Shown one piece after another: positions 1 to 6,568 of a stretch of DNA of 18,403 bases. The notes under the pieces are model-generated. The model was not told the origin of the DNA. It worked only from the letters and a program-made list of their open reading frames with translations, and did no database searches. Location of the stretch: positions 1-18,403 of the forward strand of contig JAXFOH010000028.1 of NCBI GenBank assembly GCA_034180465.1, in the 5' to 3' direction. This stretch comes from CAKUIA01 sp034180465 (GTDB lineage: Bacteria > Verrucomicrobiota > Verrucomicrobiia > Opitutales > Intestinicryptomonadaceae). Numbering within the stretch: the stretch's first letter is position 1; each line of letters opens with the position of its first letter. The position numbers and the translations under genes are program-made.

Positions 1-1286
1 TAGATTTCGGCAAGGTAGTCTTCAAAATTGTCGTCTACCTCTTTCATGGGGTCTTTGGGTCTCCAATTATTTTCGTAAACGCAAAAGCGACCCTTGTTGA
101 AAATGTCGGTAAAGTCCCACCCGTAGTTTGTAGAACTTTTAATTGTGTTCTTTAGCAAAGCGGGGGTTTCGGGGCCTTTAAAGTCGCTGCCGTTAAGCGT
201 CATATGCTCGCTTATTGCCCAGTTGCGGTTTAAAATGCGGTTTACGGCTCTAACCCTTGCATATGCTTTTGCATTTGGCGACCTTGTTGCCAAGTGCCAA
301 CTCCAGTTTACCTGAATTATTTGCACGTCTTTAAGCGACGCCAAAAATATTTCGGGGTTGCCCATGCGGTTTGGCATTGTCTCTTCAATCGCGTCTAAAT
401 AGTCTACCGCCGCAAATACGGGCTTTTTGTAGGCGTCTTTAAATGCCTTGATGTCTTGGCTAACCCAGTCGCCCAAATTTTCGGCAAGGAAAATTCTGAA
501 AACGGGGCTGTCTAAAAATTCCCGACTTACGGGGTATTTTTCGGGCATATCGGCGGCGGGTATGGAATTTTTTTGTATATATTCCCTATACGCTTTTCTT
601 GCCGCGGGCGAAAAATCCAAAGTTTTGTTGCCTATATATTGGGGCTCTACGGTGCTTTCGAAATTTAATATGTCTTTGTCAGACAAAGCGCGCGCAAGGT
701 TTGCGATATACAGGCGCGCGGCTTTAAGATAGTTTTTGTCGAAAAGCGACGGAACGGCGGTGTCCTTGCCGTATTCGTCGTCTACGCACTTTTTGCCTGT
801 GCTGTCTATTGCAATAGCGTTGGGAAATTTTTTAAAAAATTGCTTGGGTATTGTGCCGCCTCCAACGCCGTAGGTTTCTACCGCAATGCTGGCGAACATT
901 CCAAGCTCGTTAATTTTGTCGATTACAGCCCTTAATGGGGCTGTGTCTACGTCTATTGTGCCGTTGCCGTCGCTGTCGAACTGGTGCCAATAGCAGTTAA
1001 GCACCAAGTTGTTAAACCCCTTTCCCTTTATAACGGGTAGGTCTTCGGCAATAAAGCGTTCGCACTCTTTTTTGCTGCCGAAATTGCGCAGGGGTTTGCC
1101 TGTTTTTAAAAAGGTATATTTGCCGTCTACATAAAGCCTGCCTTTGTATAGTTGGCAAAGTTTGCCGTTAACTTTTGCCTGATATGCAATTTTTGCGCCT
1201 TTGGGTAACAGAATGTCTCCGTTGTCTGCATAAGCAATAACCGAAATGGTTGCAGCCAACAAGAAGAGTAGGGCTTTTTTTATCAT
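1..1286 (-). CDS. Secreted glycoside-hydrolase-like protein, 3' end cut by window edge
   Basis: Reading the minus strand from the ATG at 1286 gives 428 codons with no stop before the window edge, so the C-terminus is missing. Residues 1-20 (MIKKALLFLLAATISVIAYA) form a typical Sec signal peptide, so the protein is exported. The mature part looks like a (beta/alpha)8 glycoside hydrolase of the GH-A kind: a region around residues 96-147 (NCYWHQFD, then ETYGVGGG), a possible acid/base glutamate in NFESTVEPQ (E210 or E214), YLDAIEETMPNR around 296-307, and a possible nucleophile E360 in AISEHMTLNG. The roughly 146-150 residue spacing of these glutamates fits clan GH-A (GH42-like), but family and substrate are not identified. 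A weak AAGGT ribosome site precedes the start, and a TTGACA promoter lies at 1336-1364. It reads away from rpmG and is probably a single gene or the first of an operon leaving the window. The reading frame is certain; the enzyme class is an inference. Confidence 0.8.
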   Translation of the reverse strand, partial: MIKKALLFLLAATISVIAYADNGDILLPKGAKIAYQAKVNGKLCQLYKGRLYVDGKYTFLKTGKPLRNFGSKKECERFIAEDLPVIKGKGFNNLVLNCYWHQFDSDGNGTIDVDTAPLRAVIDKINELGMFASIAVETYGVGGGTIPKQFFKKFPNAIAIDSTGKKCVDDEYGKDTAVPSLFDKNYLKAARLYIANLARALSDKDILNFESTVEPQYIGNKTLDFSPAARKAYREYIQKNSIPAADMPEKYPVSREFLDSPVFRIFLAENLGDWVSQDIKAFKDAYKKPVFAAVDYLDAIEETMPNRMGNPEIFLASLKDVQIIQVNWSWHLATRSPNAKAYARVRAVNRILNRNWAISEHMTLNGSDFKGPETPALLKNTIKSSTNYGWDFTDIFNKGRFCVYENNWRPKDPMKEVDDNFEDYLAEI

Positions 1287-1335
1287 ACTATACTTACCTT
1301 GTTTTAAAATGAGCGTGTAAAACCTGTTCGCGGCA

Positions 1336-1364
1336 ATTACTAATTTTACAAAGTGTTGTGTCAA
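1336..1364 (-). promoter_or_regulatory. Candidate sigma-70 promoter of the glycoside-hydrolase-like gene
   Basis: On the minus strand a perfect -35 box TTGACA (1364 to 1359) is followed after 17 bp by AGTAAT (1341 to 1336, four of six matches to TATAAT). This predicts a 5' leader of about 40 nt before the ATG at 1286. The rest of the 1287-1406 gap shows nothing else I can name. Confidence 0.45.
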
Positions 1365-1400
1365 GCTCAAAGCCGCAATGCATTGGCTGCATTTATGCAT

Positions 1401-1434
1401 AAAAACGAAATGCCCTCCGAAAAAGGAGGGCATT
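1401..1434 (-). terminator. Rho-independent terminator of rpmG
   Basis: A perfect 10-bp stem (AATGCCCTCC at 1409-1418 with GGAGGGCATT at 1425-1434) closes a six-base loop. On the minus strand it is followed by a T-rich tail ending in TTTTT at 1405-1401. It lies about 30 bp after the rpmG stop codon and would separate rpmG from the next minus-strand gene. Confidence 0.85.
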
Positions 1435-1465
1435 CCGCCAAAAAGTGATTATCTTAAAATAAAAA

Positions 1466-1636
1466 CTATTTCTTGATTTCCCTGTGCAAAGTTCTGCGCT
1501 TAAGAGAGGGATTGTACTTCAATTTTTCAACCTTCTCTGCCTGTTTGCGGGGATTGCGTGTTGTCATATAGCGCGAGGGGCGTTTGCCTTCTTTGCGCGC
1601 TTCTGTGCATTCTATGATTACTGTTTCTCTTGGCAT
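1466..1636 (-). CDS. rpmG: 50S ribosomal protein bL33
   Basis: This 56-residue protein starts MPRETVIIECTEARKEG and ends in LKRRTLHREIKK, the usual bL33 pattern: a strand with ECTEA, then YMTTRNPRK, then KYNPSLKRRTLHRE. It is a structural protein of the large ribosomal subunit. The two CxxC pairs of the zinc-binding form are absent; only one cysteine (C10) is present, so it is the zinc-independent C- type. The start at 1636 is fixed by a clear Shine-Dalgarno AGAGGA seven to eight bases upstream, one of the few strong ones in the window. It appears to be a single-gene transcript ended by the hairpin at 1401-1434, and it is divergent from rubredoxin across 240 bp. The wording of the sequence resembles Verrucomicrobiota L33 more than the longer Bacteroidota form; that taxonomic reading is from memory. 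Confidence 0.96.
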   Translation of the reverse strand: MPRETVIIECTEARKEGKRPSRYMTTRNPRKQAEKVEKLKYNPSLKRRTLHREIKK

Positions 1637-1826
1637 TTTATTGTCCTCTTAAAATTGTTAAAGCTGTAAATGTGCCATATATTTTTTATTTTTCAACCTT
1701 TTTTTTAAGAAAGGCGTTGTTTGTTCCATTTTTTTAGTTGTTTATGTCGATTTGTTTTGCATAATCTGGCCTCTTTTGGTACGCAGTGTATGCAAAATTT
1801 TATTTTCTAGCTTTTTGCCGAAGTTT

Positions 1827-1857
1827 TTGCAAAAATTTTACGCTTTATTTATATAAT
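1827..1857 (+). promoter_or_regulatory. Promoter of the rubredoxin gene
   Basis: A perfect -10 box TATAAT sits at 1852-1857. The best -35 candidate is TTGCAA at 1827-1832 (four of six matches, 19-bp spacer), inside the palindrome TTTTTGCAAAAA. The ribosome site AAGGA at 1861-1865 lies 11 bases before the ATG at 1877, so the leader would be short. The remainder of the gap (1637-1826) is AT-rich; I saw no convincing rpmG promoter boxes, tRNA or small ORF in it. Confidence 0.55.
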
Positions 1858-1876
1858 AGAAAGGAAATATATACAA

Positions 1877-2041
1877 ATGAAAAAATATGTATGCAAAGTT
1901 TGCCAGTATGTTTACGACCCCCAAAAGGGCGACCCAGATTCGGGCATAGCGGCGGGAACTTCGTTTGAAGACCTGCCCGACGATTGGGTTTGCCCCGTTT
2001 GCGGAGTAGGCAAAGACGAATTCGAAGAGTCCCAAGAATAG
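1877..2041 (+). CDS. Rubredoxin
   Basis: A 54-residue iron protein of classical rubredoxin length. The Fe(Cys)4 site is complete: CKVC near the N-terminus (C6, C9) and CPVC near residues 39-42. The conserved aromatic pattern YVYDP and DLPDDWVCPVCG are also present. Rubredoxins carry single electrons in the cytoplasm. The flavodiiron protein gene starts 96 bp downstream on the same strand, so the natural reading is that this rubredoxin reduces FprA (inferred from context; well known for this pair in anaerobes). The start at 1877 is supported by AAGGA upstream and a perfect TATAAT. A strong terminator-like hairpin (2066-2105) follows the stop codon, so the gene may be transcribed partly or wholly apart from fprA. 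No rubredoxin reductase gene is visible. Confidence 0.96.
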   Translation: MKKYVCKVCQYVYDPQKGDPDSGIAAGTSFEDLPDDWVCPVCGVGKDEFEESQE

Positions 2042-2065
2042 CATTTTTTAGCTTTTGCGGACAAT

Positions 2066-2116
2066 GTGCATATAAAAGTGTTGCCCGGCGCATTTTTATA
2101 TGCACTTTTGTTTATT
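2066..2116 (+). terminator. Long hairpin with T-rich tail between rubredoxin and fprA
   Basis: GTGCATATAAAA (2066-2077) pairs perfectly with TTTTATATGCAC (2094-2105). The stem continues inward through G-T, T-A, G-C and T-G pairs to about 16 bp around a small GC-rich loop. The downstream tail TTTTGTTTATT (2106-2116) fits an intrinsic terminator. It ends only about 22 bp before the fprA start, so it could end the rubredoxin message or act as a partial attenuator inside a rubredoxin-fprA transcript. Confidence 0.7.
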
Positions 2117-2137
2117 ATATACAACAAATATAAAAAA

Positions 2138-3310
2138 ATGACTTTTCAGGAAATAGCAAAAAACGTTATAGCTGTTAGAACCGACGACGCCGAAAGAAAA
2201 TTGTTCGACCAGCTTGTTCCACTGCCCGAAGGCACAAGCTATAATTCGTACATAATTAAGGGGCAAAAAGCGGTAATGCTGGTAGACAGCACCTACACGC
2301 CCAAAGCCGATGAATTTATAGCCTACTTAAAGCAAAACGGCGTGGATAAATTAGACTATATTGTGGCAAACCACGGCGAGGAAGACCATACGGGCGCATT
2401 GCCCAAAATGCTGGAAACGTATACTTCGGCAAAAGTTCTTACAAACGCAAAGTGTGCCGAAATAATTAAAGATGCCCTGCATATACCCTCCGAAAAGATA
2501 GAGATTTTTGCAGACAACCAATGCTATGACCTGGGCGGCAAAACGGTTAAATTTATGCTGGCGCCGTGGGTGCACTGGCCCGACACCTCGTTTGCGTATT
2601 TGCAGGAAGACAACATTTTGTTTTCGACCGACTTTTTCGGCGCGCATATTGCAACAAGCAATGTGTTTTCGCCCGACGACGGTGCTACCGCCATTGCCGC
2701 AAAGCGTTATTATGCCGAAATTATGCAGCCTTTTGCAAACTTTTGCCTTAAATATTGCGGCGTTGTAAGGAAACTAAACCCCTCGATTATTGCGCCAAGC
2801 CACGGGCTTATTTACAAAAACCCCGAATTTATAATTAGCCTGTACGAAAAATGGGCAAACCCTGTTCCCGAAAAGAAGGTTGTCGTTGCCTATGTTTCGA
2901 TGTACGGGCATGTAGAGGAAATGTGCAAAGTTTTAAACCAAGCTTTGGTTGAAGAGGGCGTAGAAACCGAACTTATAGATATTGCCGAAAAGGACATAGG
3001 CGAATTTGCAATGTCTCTTATAGGGGCTTCGGCTTTGGTTGTTGGGGCTTCTATGGTATTGGCGGGGCCGCACCCTGTTGCGGTTTCGGCGTGCTATGTG
3101 GCAAATTTGTTGAGGCCCAAAATAAAATATTTGTCGGTAATAGGTTCGTTTGCGTGGGGCGGCATTCTGCAAAAGAAGATAGAAGACTTATTTGCAACCA
3201 CAAAGCCTGAAAGGCTGCCCGATGTTTTGGTTAAAGGCTCGGCAACGCCAGAACAAATGCAGCAGGTTAAAGAGCTGGCAAAGACCATTGCCGAAAAGCT
3301 AAGGCAATAG
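2138..3310 (+). CDS. fprA: Flavodiiron protein (A-type flavoprotein, O2/NO reductase)
   Basis: A 390-residue flavodiiron protein of family-typical length. The N-terminal metallo-beta-lactamase-like domain (about 1-245) carries every diiron ligand: H79, E81, D83 and H84 in NHGEEDHTG, H146 in WVHWPD, D165 in STDFFGAH and H222 in APSHG. The C-terminal flavodoxin domain (about 247-390) carries an FMN phosphate loop SMYGHVE (254-260). Such enzymes reduce O2 to water or NO to N2O in the cytoplasm, taking electrons from rubredoxin, whose gene lies just upstream. There is no extra C-terminal rubredoxin or flavin reductase domain, so this is the simple class A form. The ATG at 2138 is chosen because it gives the normal N-terminus; the GTG at 2066 would fall in the hairpin. 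No Shine-Dalgarno is visible before it. Whether O2 or NO is the physiological substrate cannot be told from the sequence. Confidence 0.95.
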   Translation: MTFQEIAKNVIAVRTDDAERKLFDQLVPLPEGTSYNSYIIKGQKAVMLVDSTYTPKADEFIAYLKQNGVDKLDYIVANHGEEDHTGALPKMLETYTSAKVLTNAKCAEIIKDALHIPSEKIEIFADNQCYDLGGKTVKFMLAPWVHWPDTSFAYLQEDNILFSTDFFGAHIATSNVFSPDDGATAIAAKRYYAEIMQPFANFCLKYCGVVRKLNPSIIAPSHGLIYKNPEFIISLYEKWANPVPEKKVVVAYVSMYGHVEEMCKVLNQALVEEGVETELIDIAEKDIGEFAMSLIGASALVVGASMVLAGPHPVAVSACYVANLLRPKIKYLSVIGSFAWGGILQKKIEDLFATTKPERLPDVLVKGSATPEQMQQVKELAKTIAEKLRQ

Positions 3311-3342
3311 TTTTTTGCAAATTAGGCAAAGTTTTTAGATAC

Positions 3343-3382
3343 AAAAAGGCCCCGAAATTTTATATGTTTTTGGGCCTTTTTT
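3343..3382. terminator. Bidirectional terminator between fprA and the aminotransferase gene
   Basis: AAAAAGGCCC (3343-3352) pairs with GGGCCTTTTT (3372-3381), giving a ten-pair stem around a loop of 19 bases. The stem is flanked by T-runs on both strands, so it can end the fprA transcript on the plus strand and the convergent aminotransferase transcript on the minus strand. The stop codons lie about 33 bp (fprA) and 17 bp (aminotransferase) away. Confidence 0.8.
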
Positions 3383-3397
3383 GTGCGCTTGCCCAGG

Positions 3398-4573
3398 CTA
3401 TTTTTGCGCCGTTTTAAGCACTCTTTCTATAACCTTTGCCGCCCGATACAAATCGCACTGTTTTATCGTCGGGTGCACCAAAAACATTAGCGAAGTTTGC
3501 CCAAGCTTGTAGGCGTTTTTTAGCTCGCTTTCGCCTTTATTCCAGCCTTTTTTTACAAAGCATTTTTCTGCCGAAATGTTCGGGCATGCTCCCGAATGGC
3601 AGGGAATTCCACTTTTCGAAATTTCGTCTATAATTCTGTCGCGCGACCATCCGTTTTTTAGCCGGCTGGGCTCTACAAAACAGTAGTGCTTATATTTTGC
3701 GTGCCTTGTGTTTTCGGGTATATTTTCCAGCCTAATGCAATCGAATTTGGACAAAACCGAATTGTATATGCTTGCGTTTTGGTTGCGTATTTTCACCCAA
3801 TTTTCTAAATTCTTGTAGCCGTATATGCCGAGGGCAGCCTGCATTTCGGTCATTCTAAAATTCGTGCCGAAGCTTTCTGCAAGCCACCTAAAGCCCTTTT
3901 TTTGCGCTGGGCTAAAAACTTCGTCATAGCTTTTGCCGTGGTCTTTGTATTCCCACATTTTGCGCCACAAATTTTCGTTGTTGGTGGTAACGGCTCCGCC
4001 TTCGCCGCCCGTTGTTATAATTTTGTCCTGACAATAGCTAAAGGCTGCAATGTCGCCCATAGAGCCGACGGGTTTGCCTTTGTATATTGCCCCGTGCGCC
4101 TGCGCGCAGTCTTCTATAACATATAAATTGTGCTTTTTGGCTATTGCGCAAATTTTGTCCATATCGCACGGCATACCCGCCAAATGCACGGCAACTATGG
4201 CTTTGGTGTTTTCGTTTACGGCGTTTTCTGCGGCTTCGGGCAAAATGTTTTGCGTGTTAATGTCTATATCTACAACCGAAATTTTTGCCCCCAAAACCGC
4301 CGCAGCCGAAGCCGACGCAACAAAGGTTCGGCAAGGCACAATAACTTCGTCGTTTGCCTTTATGCCTATTGCCCTAAATGCAAGCTCTAGCGCAAGCGAG
4401 CCGTTTGCAACTGCAATAGCGTATTTGCAGTTTACACTTTCGCAAATTTTAGATTCAAACTGTGTGTTTAAAGAGCCCGTCCACCTGTTTATTTTGCCCG
4501 AGCGCAAAACATCGCAAACCGAATCTATGGCGTCTTGTTCGAAACAGGGCCAATTTTTAAAACTGCTTTCCAT
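3398..4573 (-). CDS. DegT/DnrJ/EryC1/StrS-family PLP aminotransferase
   Basis: A 391-residue fold-type I PLP enzyme. Features seen: AVANGSLALELAFRA (55-69) for phosphate binding, PCRTFVASASA (80-90), VIEDCAQAHGA (152-162) with the PLP-ring aspartate D155 and Q158, and SYCQDKIITTGGEGG (179-193) with the Schiff-base lysine K184. Family members make amino sugars on nucleotide-sugar 4-keto intermediates, or related cyclic substrates. The CQDK version of the lysine motif, rather than the more usual SFHxxK wording, is seen in part of the family and may point to a particular substrate that I cannot name. No sugar dehydratase, acetyltransferase or glycosyltransferase lies beside it, so its pathway is not shown by context. 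It is single on its strand, convergent with fprA and divergent from the exonuclease gene. The start MESSFKNWP has no Shine-Dalgarno; a T-rich stretch directly precedes it. Confidence 0.9.
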   Translation of the reverse strand: MESSFKNWPCFEQDAIDSVCDVLRSGKINRWTGSLNTQFESKICESVNCKYAIAVANGSLALELAFRAIGIKANDEVIVPCRTFVASASAAAVLGAKISVVDIDINTQNILPEAAENAVNENTKAIVAVHLAGMPCDMDKICAIAKKHNLYVIEDCAQAHGAIYKGKPVGSMGDIAAFSYCQDKIITTGGEGGAVTTNNENLWRKMWEYKDHGKSYDEVFSPAQKKGFRWLAESFGTNFRMTEMQAALGIYGYKNLENWVKIRNQNASIYNSVLSKFDCIRLENIPENTRHAKYKHYCFVEPSRLKNGWSRDRIIDEISKSGIPCHSGACPNISAEKCFVKKGWNKGESELKNAYKLGQTSLMFLVHPTIKQCDLYRAAKVIERVLKTAQK

Positions 4574-4774
4574 ATAAAAAAATTTTTAAACCGCTGGGGT
4601 GTGTTTAGCTGCAAATTCTCGGGCTACAATGCCGTTGCAAACATAGCTTGTCAAGTTTTTAGGGCGCTGCGCGCGGCGCAAGGGTTTTGCAAAAACATCG
4701 GCAAAGTGCGCTGCGCGTTTTGCCGCGGCGAATATCGGTTTGACAAAACAGCGTCTTTATTGTGTTTATTACTT
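4574..4774. promoter_or_regulatory. Divergent regulatory region with paired GCGCTGCGCG repeats
   Basis: This 201-bp gap separates the minus-strand aminotransferase from the plus-strand eight-gene run. Outward-facing perfect TTGACA hexamers lie at 4654 to 4649 (minus) and 4740-4745 (plus); their -10 partners are weak (CATTGT at 17 bp; TTTATT at 4765-4770 with a 19-bp spacer). Between them the 10-mer GCGCTGCGCG occurs twice in direct orientation (4664-4673 and 4708-4717), flanking a perfect palindrome TTTTGCAAAA (4685-4694). The second copy also sits in a 10-pair inverted repeat (4701-4723, with two G-T pairs and a three-base loop). Local GC is higher than in the other gaps. The boxes and repeats are read directly; an operator role is an inference. 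Confidence 0.4.
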
Positions 4775-5653
4775 GTGAAATATTTTTTTATAGACGGACA
4801 CAATTTAAGTTTTAGAAGCTTTTACGCCTTGCCCGATTTGCGGAACAAAGATTCGTTTCCCACGGGGGCTTTGCATGCGTTTTCGGCGGCAATTTTTGGC
4901 TTTGCATCCATGCACTGCCCGCACAACACGGCAATATTTTTTGACAAGGGACGCTCGAAAAGACACACCGAAATACGCCCTGAATATAAGGCAAACCGCT
5001 CGTCTATGCCCGACGATATGCGCTTGCAAATGCCCTATATAAAAGAGATATGCGCCGCAATGGGCTTTGCGGTTGTAGAGCACGAAGGCATTGAAGGCGA
5101 CGACCTTTTGGGCAGCGCGGTGCAAAAGGTAAAAGACGACGCCGAAGAAATATACATTTTAAGCTCCGACAAAGATTTTGCCCAGCTTGTTGCCCCGAAA
5201 ATATACCAGCTTTTGCCGCCTGTAAAATCTGCCGACGGCTGGCGACAGCTAGACATTGTTGCAGTTCGCGCAAAGTTTGGAGTTTCTCCCGCGGAAATGG
5301 TAGACTACCTTTCGCTTATGGGCGACAATGCCGACAATATTGAAGGTCTTGCGGGAGTTGGCCCGAAAACCGCCGCAAAGTGGATTAAAGATTTCGGCTC
5401 GGTAGAAAACATAATAAAGCGTGCCGACTGGATTAAGCCCGAAAAATTCCGGGCGCAAATAGCCGAAAAGGCGGATTTGCTTAGGGCAAACACCCAGCTT
5501 ATACGCCTGAAGTGCGACTACGACGTTGGTTCGCTTGAAAACAGCAAGCCCGACTTTGAAAAGCTTGTGCAAATTTTTGAGAAAATGGCCTTAAAAAGGT
5601 CTATGGAACTGCTTAAACGCTACGCTTGGGAAGATTGGCAGGTTAGATTATGA
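4775..5653 (+). CDS. Stand-alone 5'-3' exonuclease (flap endonuclease, H3TH domain)
   Basis: A 292-residue protein equal to the 5'-nuclease domain of DNA polymerase I, without polymerase parts. Metal-binding acidic positions are in place: D7 in FFIDGHN, D58 in FFDKG, E107, D109 and D110 in GIEGDD, D132 and D134 in SSDKDF, D184 and D187 in GDNADN. The helix-three-turn-helix DNA-binding segment follows as GLAGVGPKTAAKW (191-203). Such enzymes remove RNA primers and 5' flaps during lagging-strand synthesis and repair. The start is taken as the GTG at 4775, since the conserved N-terminus begins KYFFIDGHN directly after it. No Shine-Dalgarno is seen, and the frame happens to stay open for 80 codons upstream. 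It overlaps yicC by ATGA and opens the eight-gene run. A polA gene elsewhere may or may not duplicate this activity. Confidence 0.92.
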   Translation: MKYFFIDGHNLSFRSFYALPDLRNKDSFPTGALHAFSAAIFGFASMHCPHNTAIFFDKGRSKRHTEIRPEYKANRSSMPDDMRLQMPYIKEICAAMGFAVVEHEGIEGDDLLGSAVQKVKDDAEEIYILSSDKDFAQLVAPKIYQLLPPVKSADGWRQLDIVAVRAKFGVSPAEMVDYLSLMGDNADNIEGLAGVGPKTAAKWIKDFGSVENIIKRADWIKPEKFRAQIAEKADLLRANTQLIRLKCDYDVGSLENSKPDFEKLVQIFEKMALKRSMELLKRYAWEDWQVRL

Positions 5654-6513
5654 TAAAGAGTATGACGGGCTTCGGCGGCGCGAACGCCGAAATAGACGCG
5701 GCAAAATACGAAATATCGGTTTTGGGCATAAACCGAAAGGGTTTTGAATTTGCCTCGTCTTTGCCGAGGGAATTGGCGGTTTTAGAGCCTAAAATTGCGG
5801 CGTTGGCAAAGGAAAATTCGTCGCGCGGCAGGGTATATGTTTGCGTGCAAAAAGTGCAAAATATAGCCGAAGTTTTTGACGAAAACGCCTTTGCGCAAAC
5901 GCTTTTGTCGTTTCAAGAGCTTTGCAAAAAAAACGGCATACTTTGCAATATAGATTCGCAGACGGTTTTGGCTTTAAGCGAAAAGTGCCGTCTTGCGCAA
6001 CATCTTGACGCCGATGAAGTTTTTAAAAAGCTTTTGCCCCATATAAAAATGGCGTTTAAAGACTTTAACGATATGCGCGAAAAAGAGGGGCTGACCTTAA
6101 GAGGCGATTTCCTTAAAAGATTGGAAAAGCTGTTGGATATGCAAAGCGAACTGGCGAATTTGTCCAAAGACTGTGTGCAGCTTCGCACAGCGCAGATTTT
6201 GGAAAGGCTTAATTCGCTAAAACTTGGTGTAGACGAAAAGGACCCCGCCGTTATGCGCGAAATTGTGCTTTACGCCGACAAAACCGACATTTCTGAAGAG
6301 CTTACCCGAATTTTAAGTCACATAACACAATTTAAATCGCTTTTAGATTCCGACGAAACAGTGGGGCGAAAACTCGATTTTTTGTGTCAGGAGCTTTTTA
6401 GGGAAATAAACACGCTTTCGAGCAAGGCGGCAAAGCTAGAGTGCGTAAATATTGCCGTGGATTTTAAAAACGAACTGGAGCGCATACGCGAGCAGGTTCA
6501 AAATGTGGAATAA
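5650..6513 (+). CDS. yicC: YicC/YloC family endoribonuclease
   Basis: A 287-residue protein, the same length as Escherichia coli YicC. The N-terminal signature MIKSMTGFGGA and the C-terminal signature ELERIREQVQNVE (about 275-287) are both diagnostic. The middle part (about 120-230) is rich in charged helices, typical of the family. YicC proteins are manganese-dependent endoribonucleases; in E. coli YicC takes part in turnover of a small RNA. The start codon shares ATGA with the stop of the exonuclease gene, suggesting translational coupling. The gene is complete, with no missing signature segment. A 55-bp gap to tolB follows, the widest inside this gene run. Confidence 0.95.
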   Translation: MIKSMTGFGGANAEIDAAKYEISVLGINRKGFEFASSLPRELAVLEPKIAALAKENSSRGRVYVCVQKVQNIAEVFDENAFAQTLLSFQELCKKNGILCNIDSQTVLALSEKCRLAQHLDADEVFKKLLPHIKMAFKDFNDMREKEGLTLRGDFLKRLEKLLDMQSELANLSKDCVQLRTAQILERLNSLKLGVDEKDPAVMREIVLYADKTDISEELTRILSHITQFKSLLDSDETVGRKLDFLCQELFREINTLSSKAAKLECVNIAVDFKNELERIREQVQNVE

Positions 6514-6568
6514 AAGTGTTGAAATAAGCCGATTTTTGTAGGAGTATAAACCCCGAATAGTTTCAAAT

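Noticed and set aside
448..732. A 94-codon plus-strand open frame
   Set aside because: It is antisense to the long minus-strand secreted protein gene (1-1286), which has a signal peptide and consistent coding character.
1637..1876. Search for a tRNA, small RNA or riboswitch in the rpmG-rubredoxin gap
   Set aside because: No cloverleaf, T-loop sequence or conserved aptamer pattern could be found; the stretch is AT-rich with only the rubredoxin promoter recognisable.
2066..2137. A GTG start that would lengthen fprA by 24 residues
   Set aside because: It lies in the terminator-like hairpin and the added residues are not part of the family N-terminus.
4050..4577. A 175-codon open frame antisense to the aminotransferase gene
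   Set aside because: The aminotransferase has complete PLP motifs; the antisense frame lacks any known pattern.
4535..4774. An 80-codon in-frame upstream extension of the exonuclease
   Set aside because: It runs antisense into the start of the aminotransferase gene, has no family similarity, and the known N-terminus begins at the GTG at 4775.
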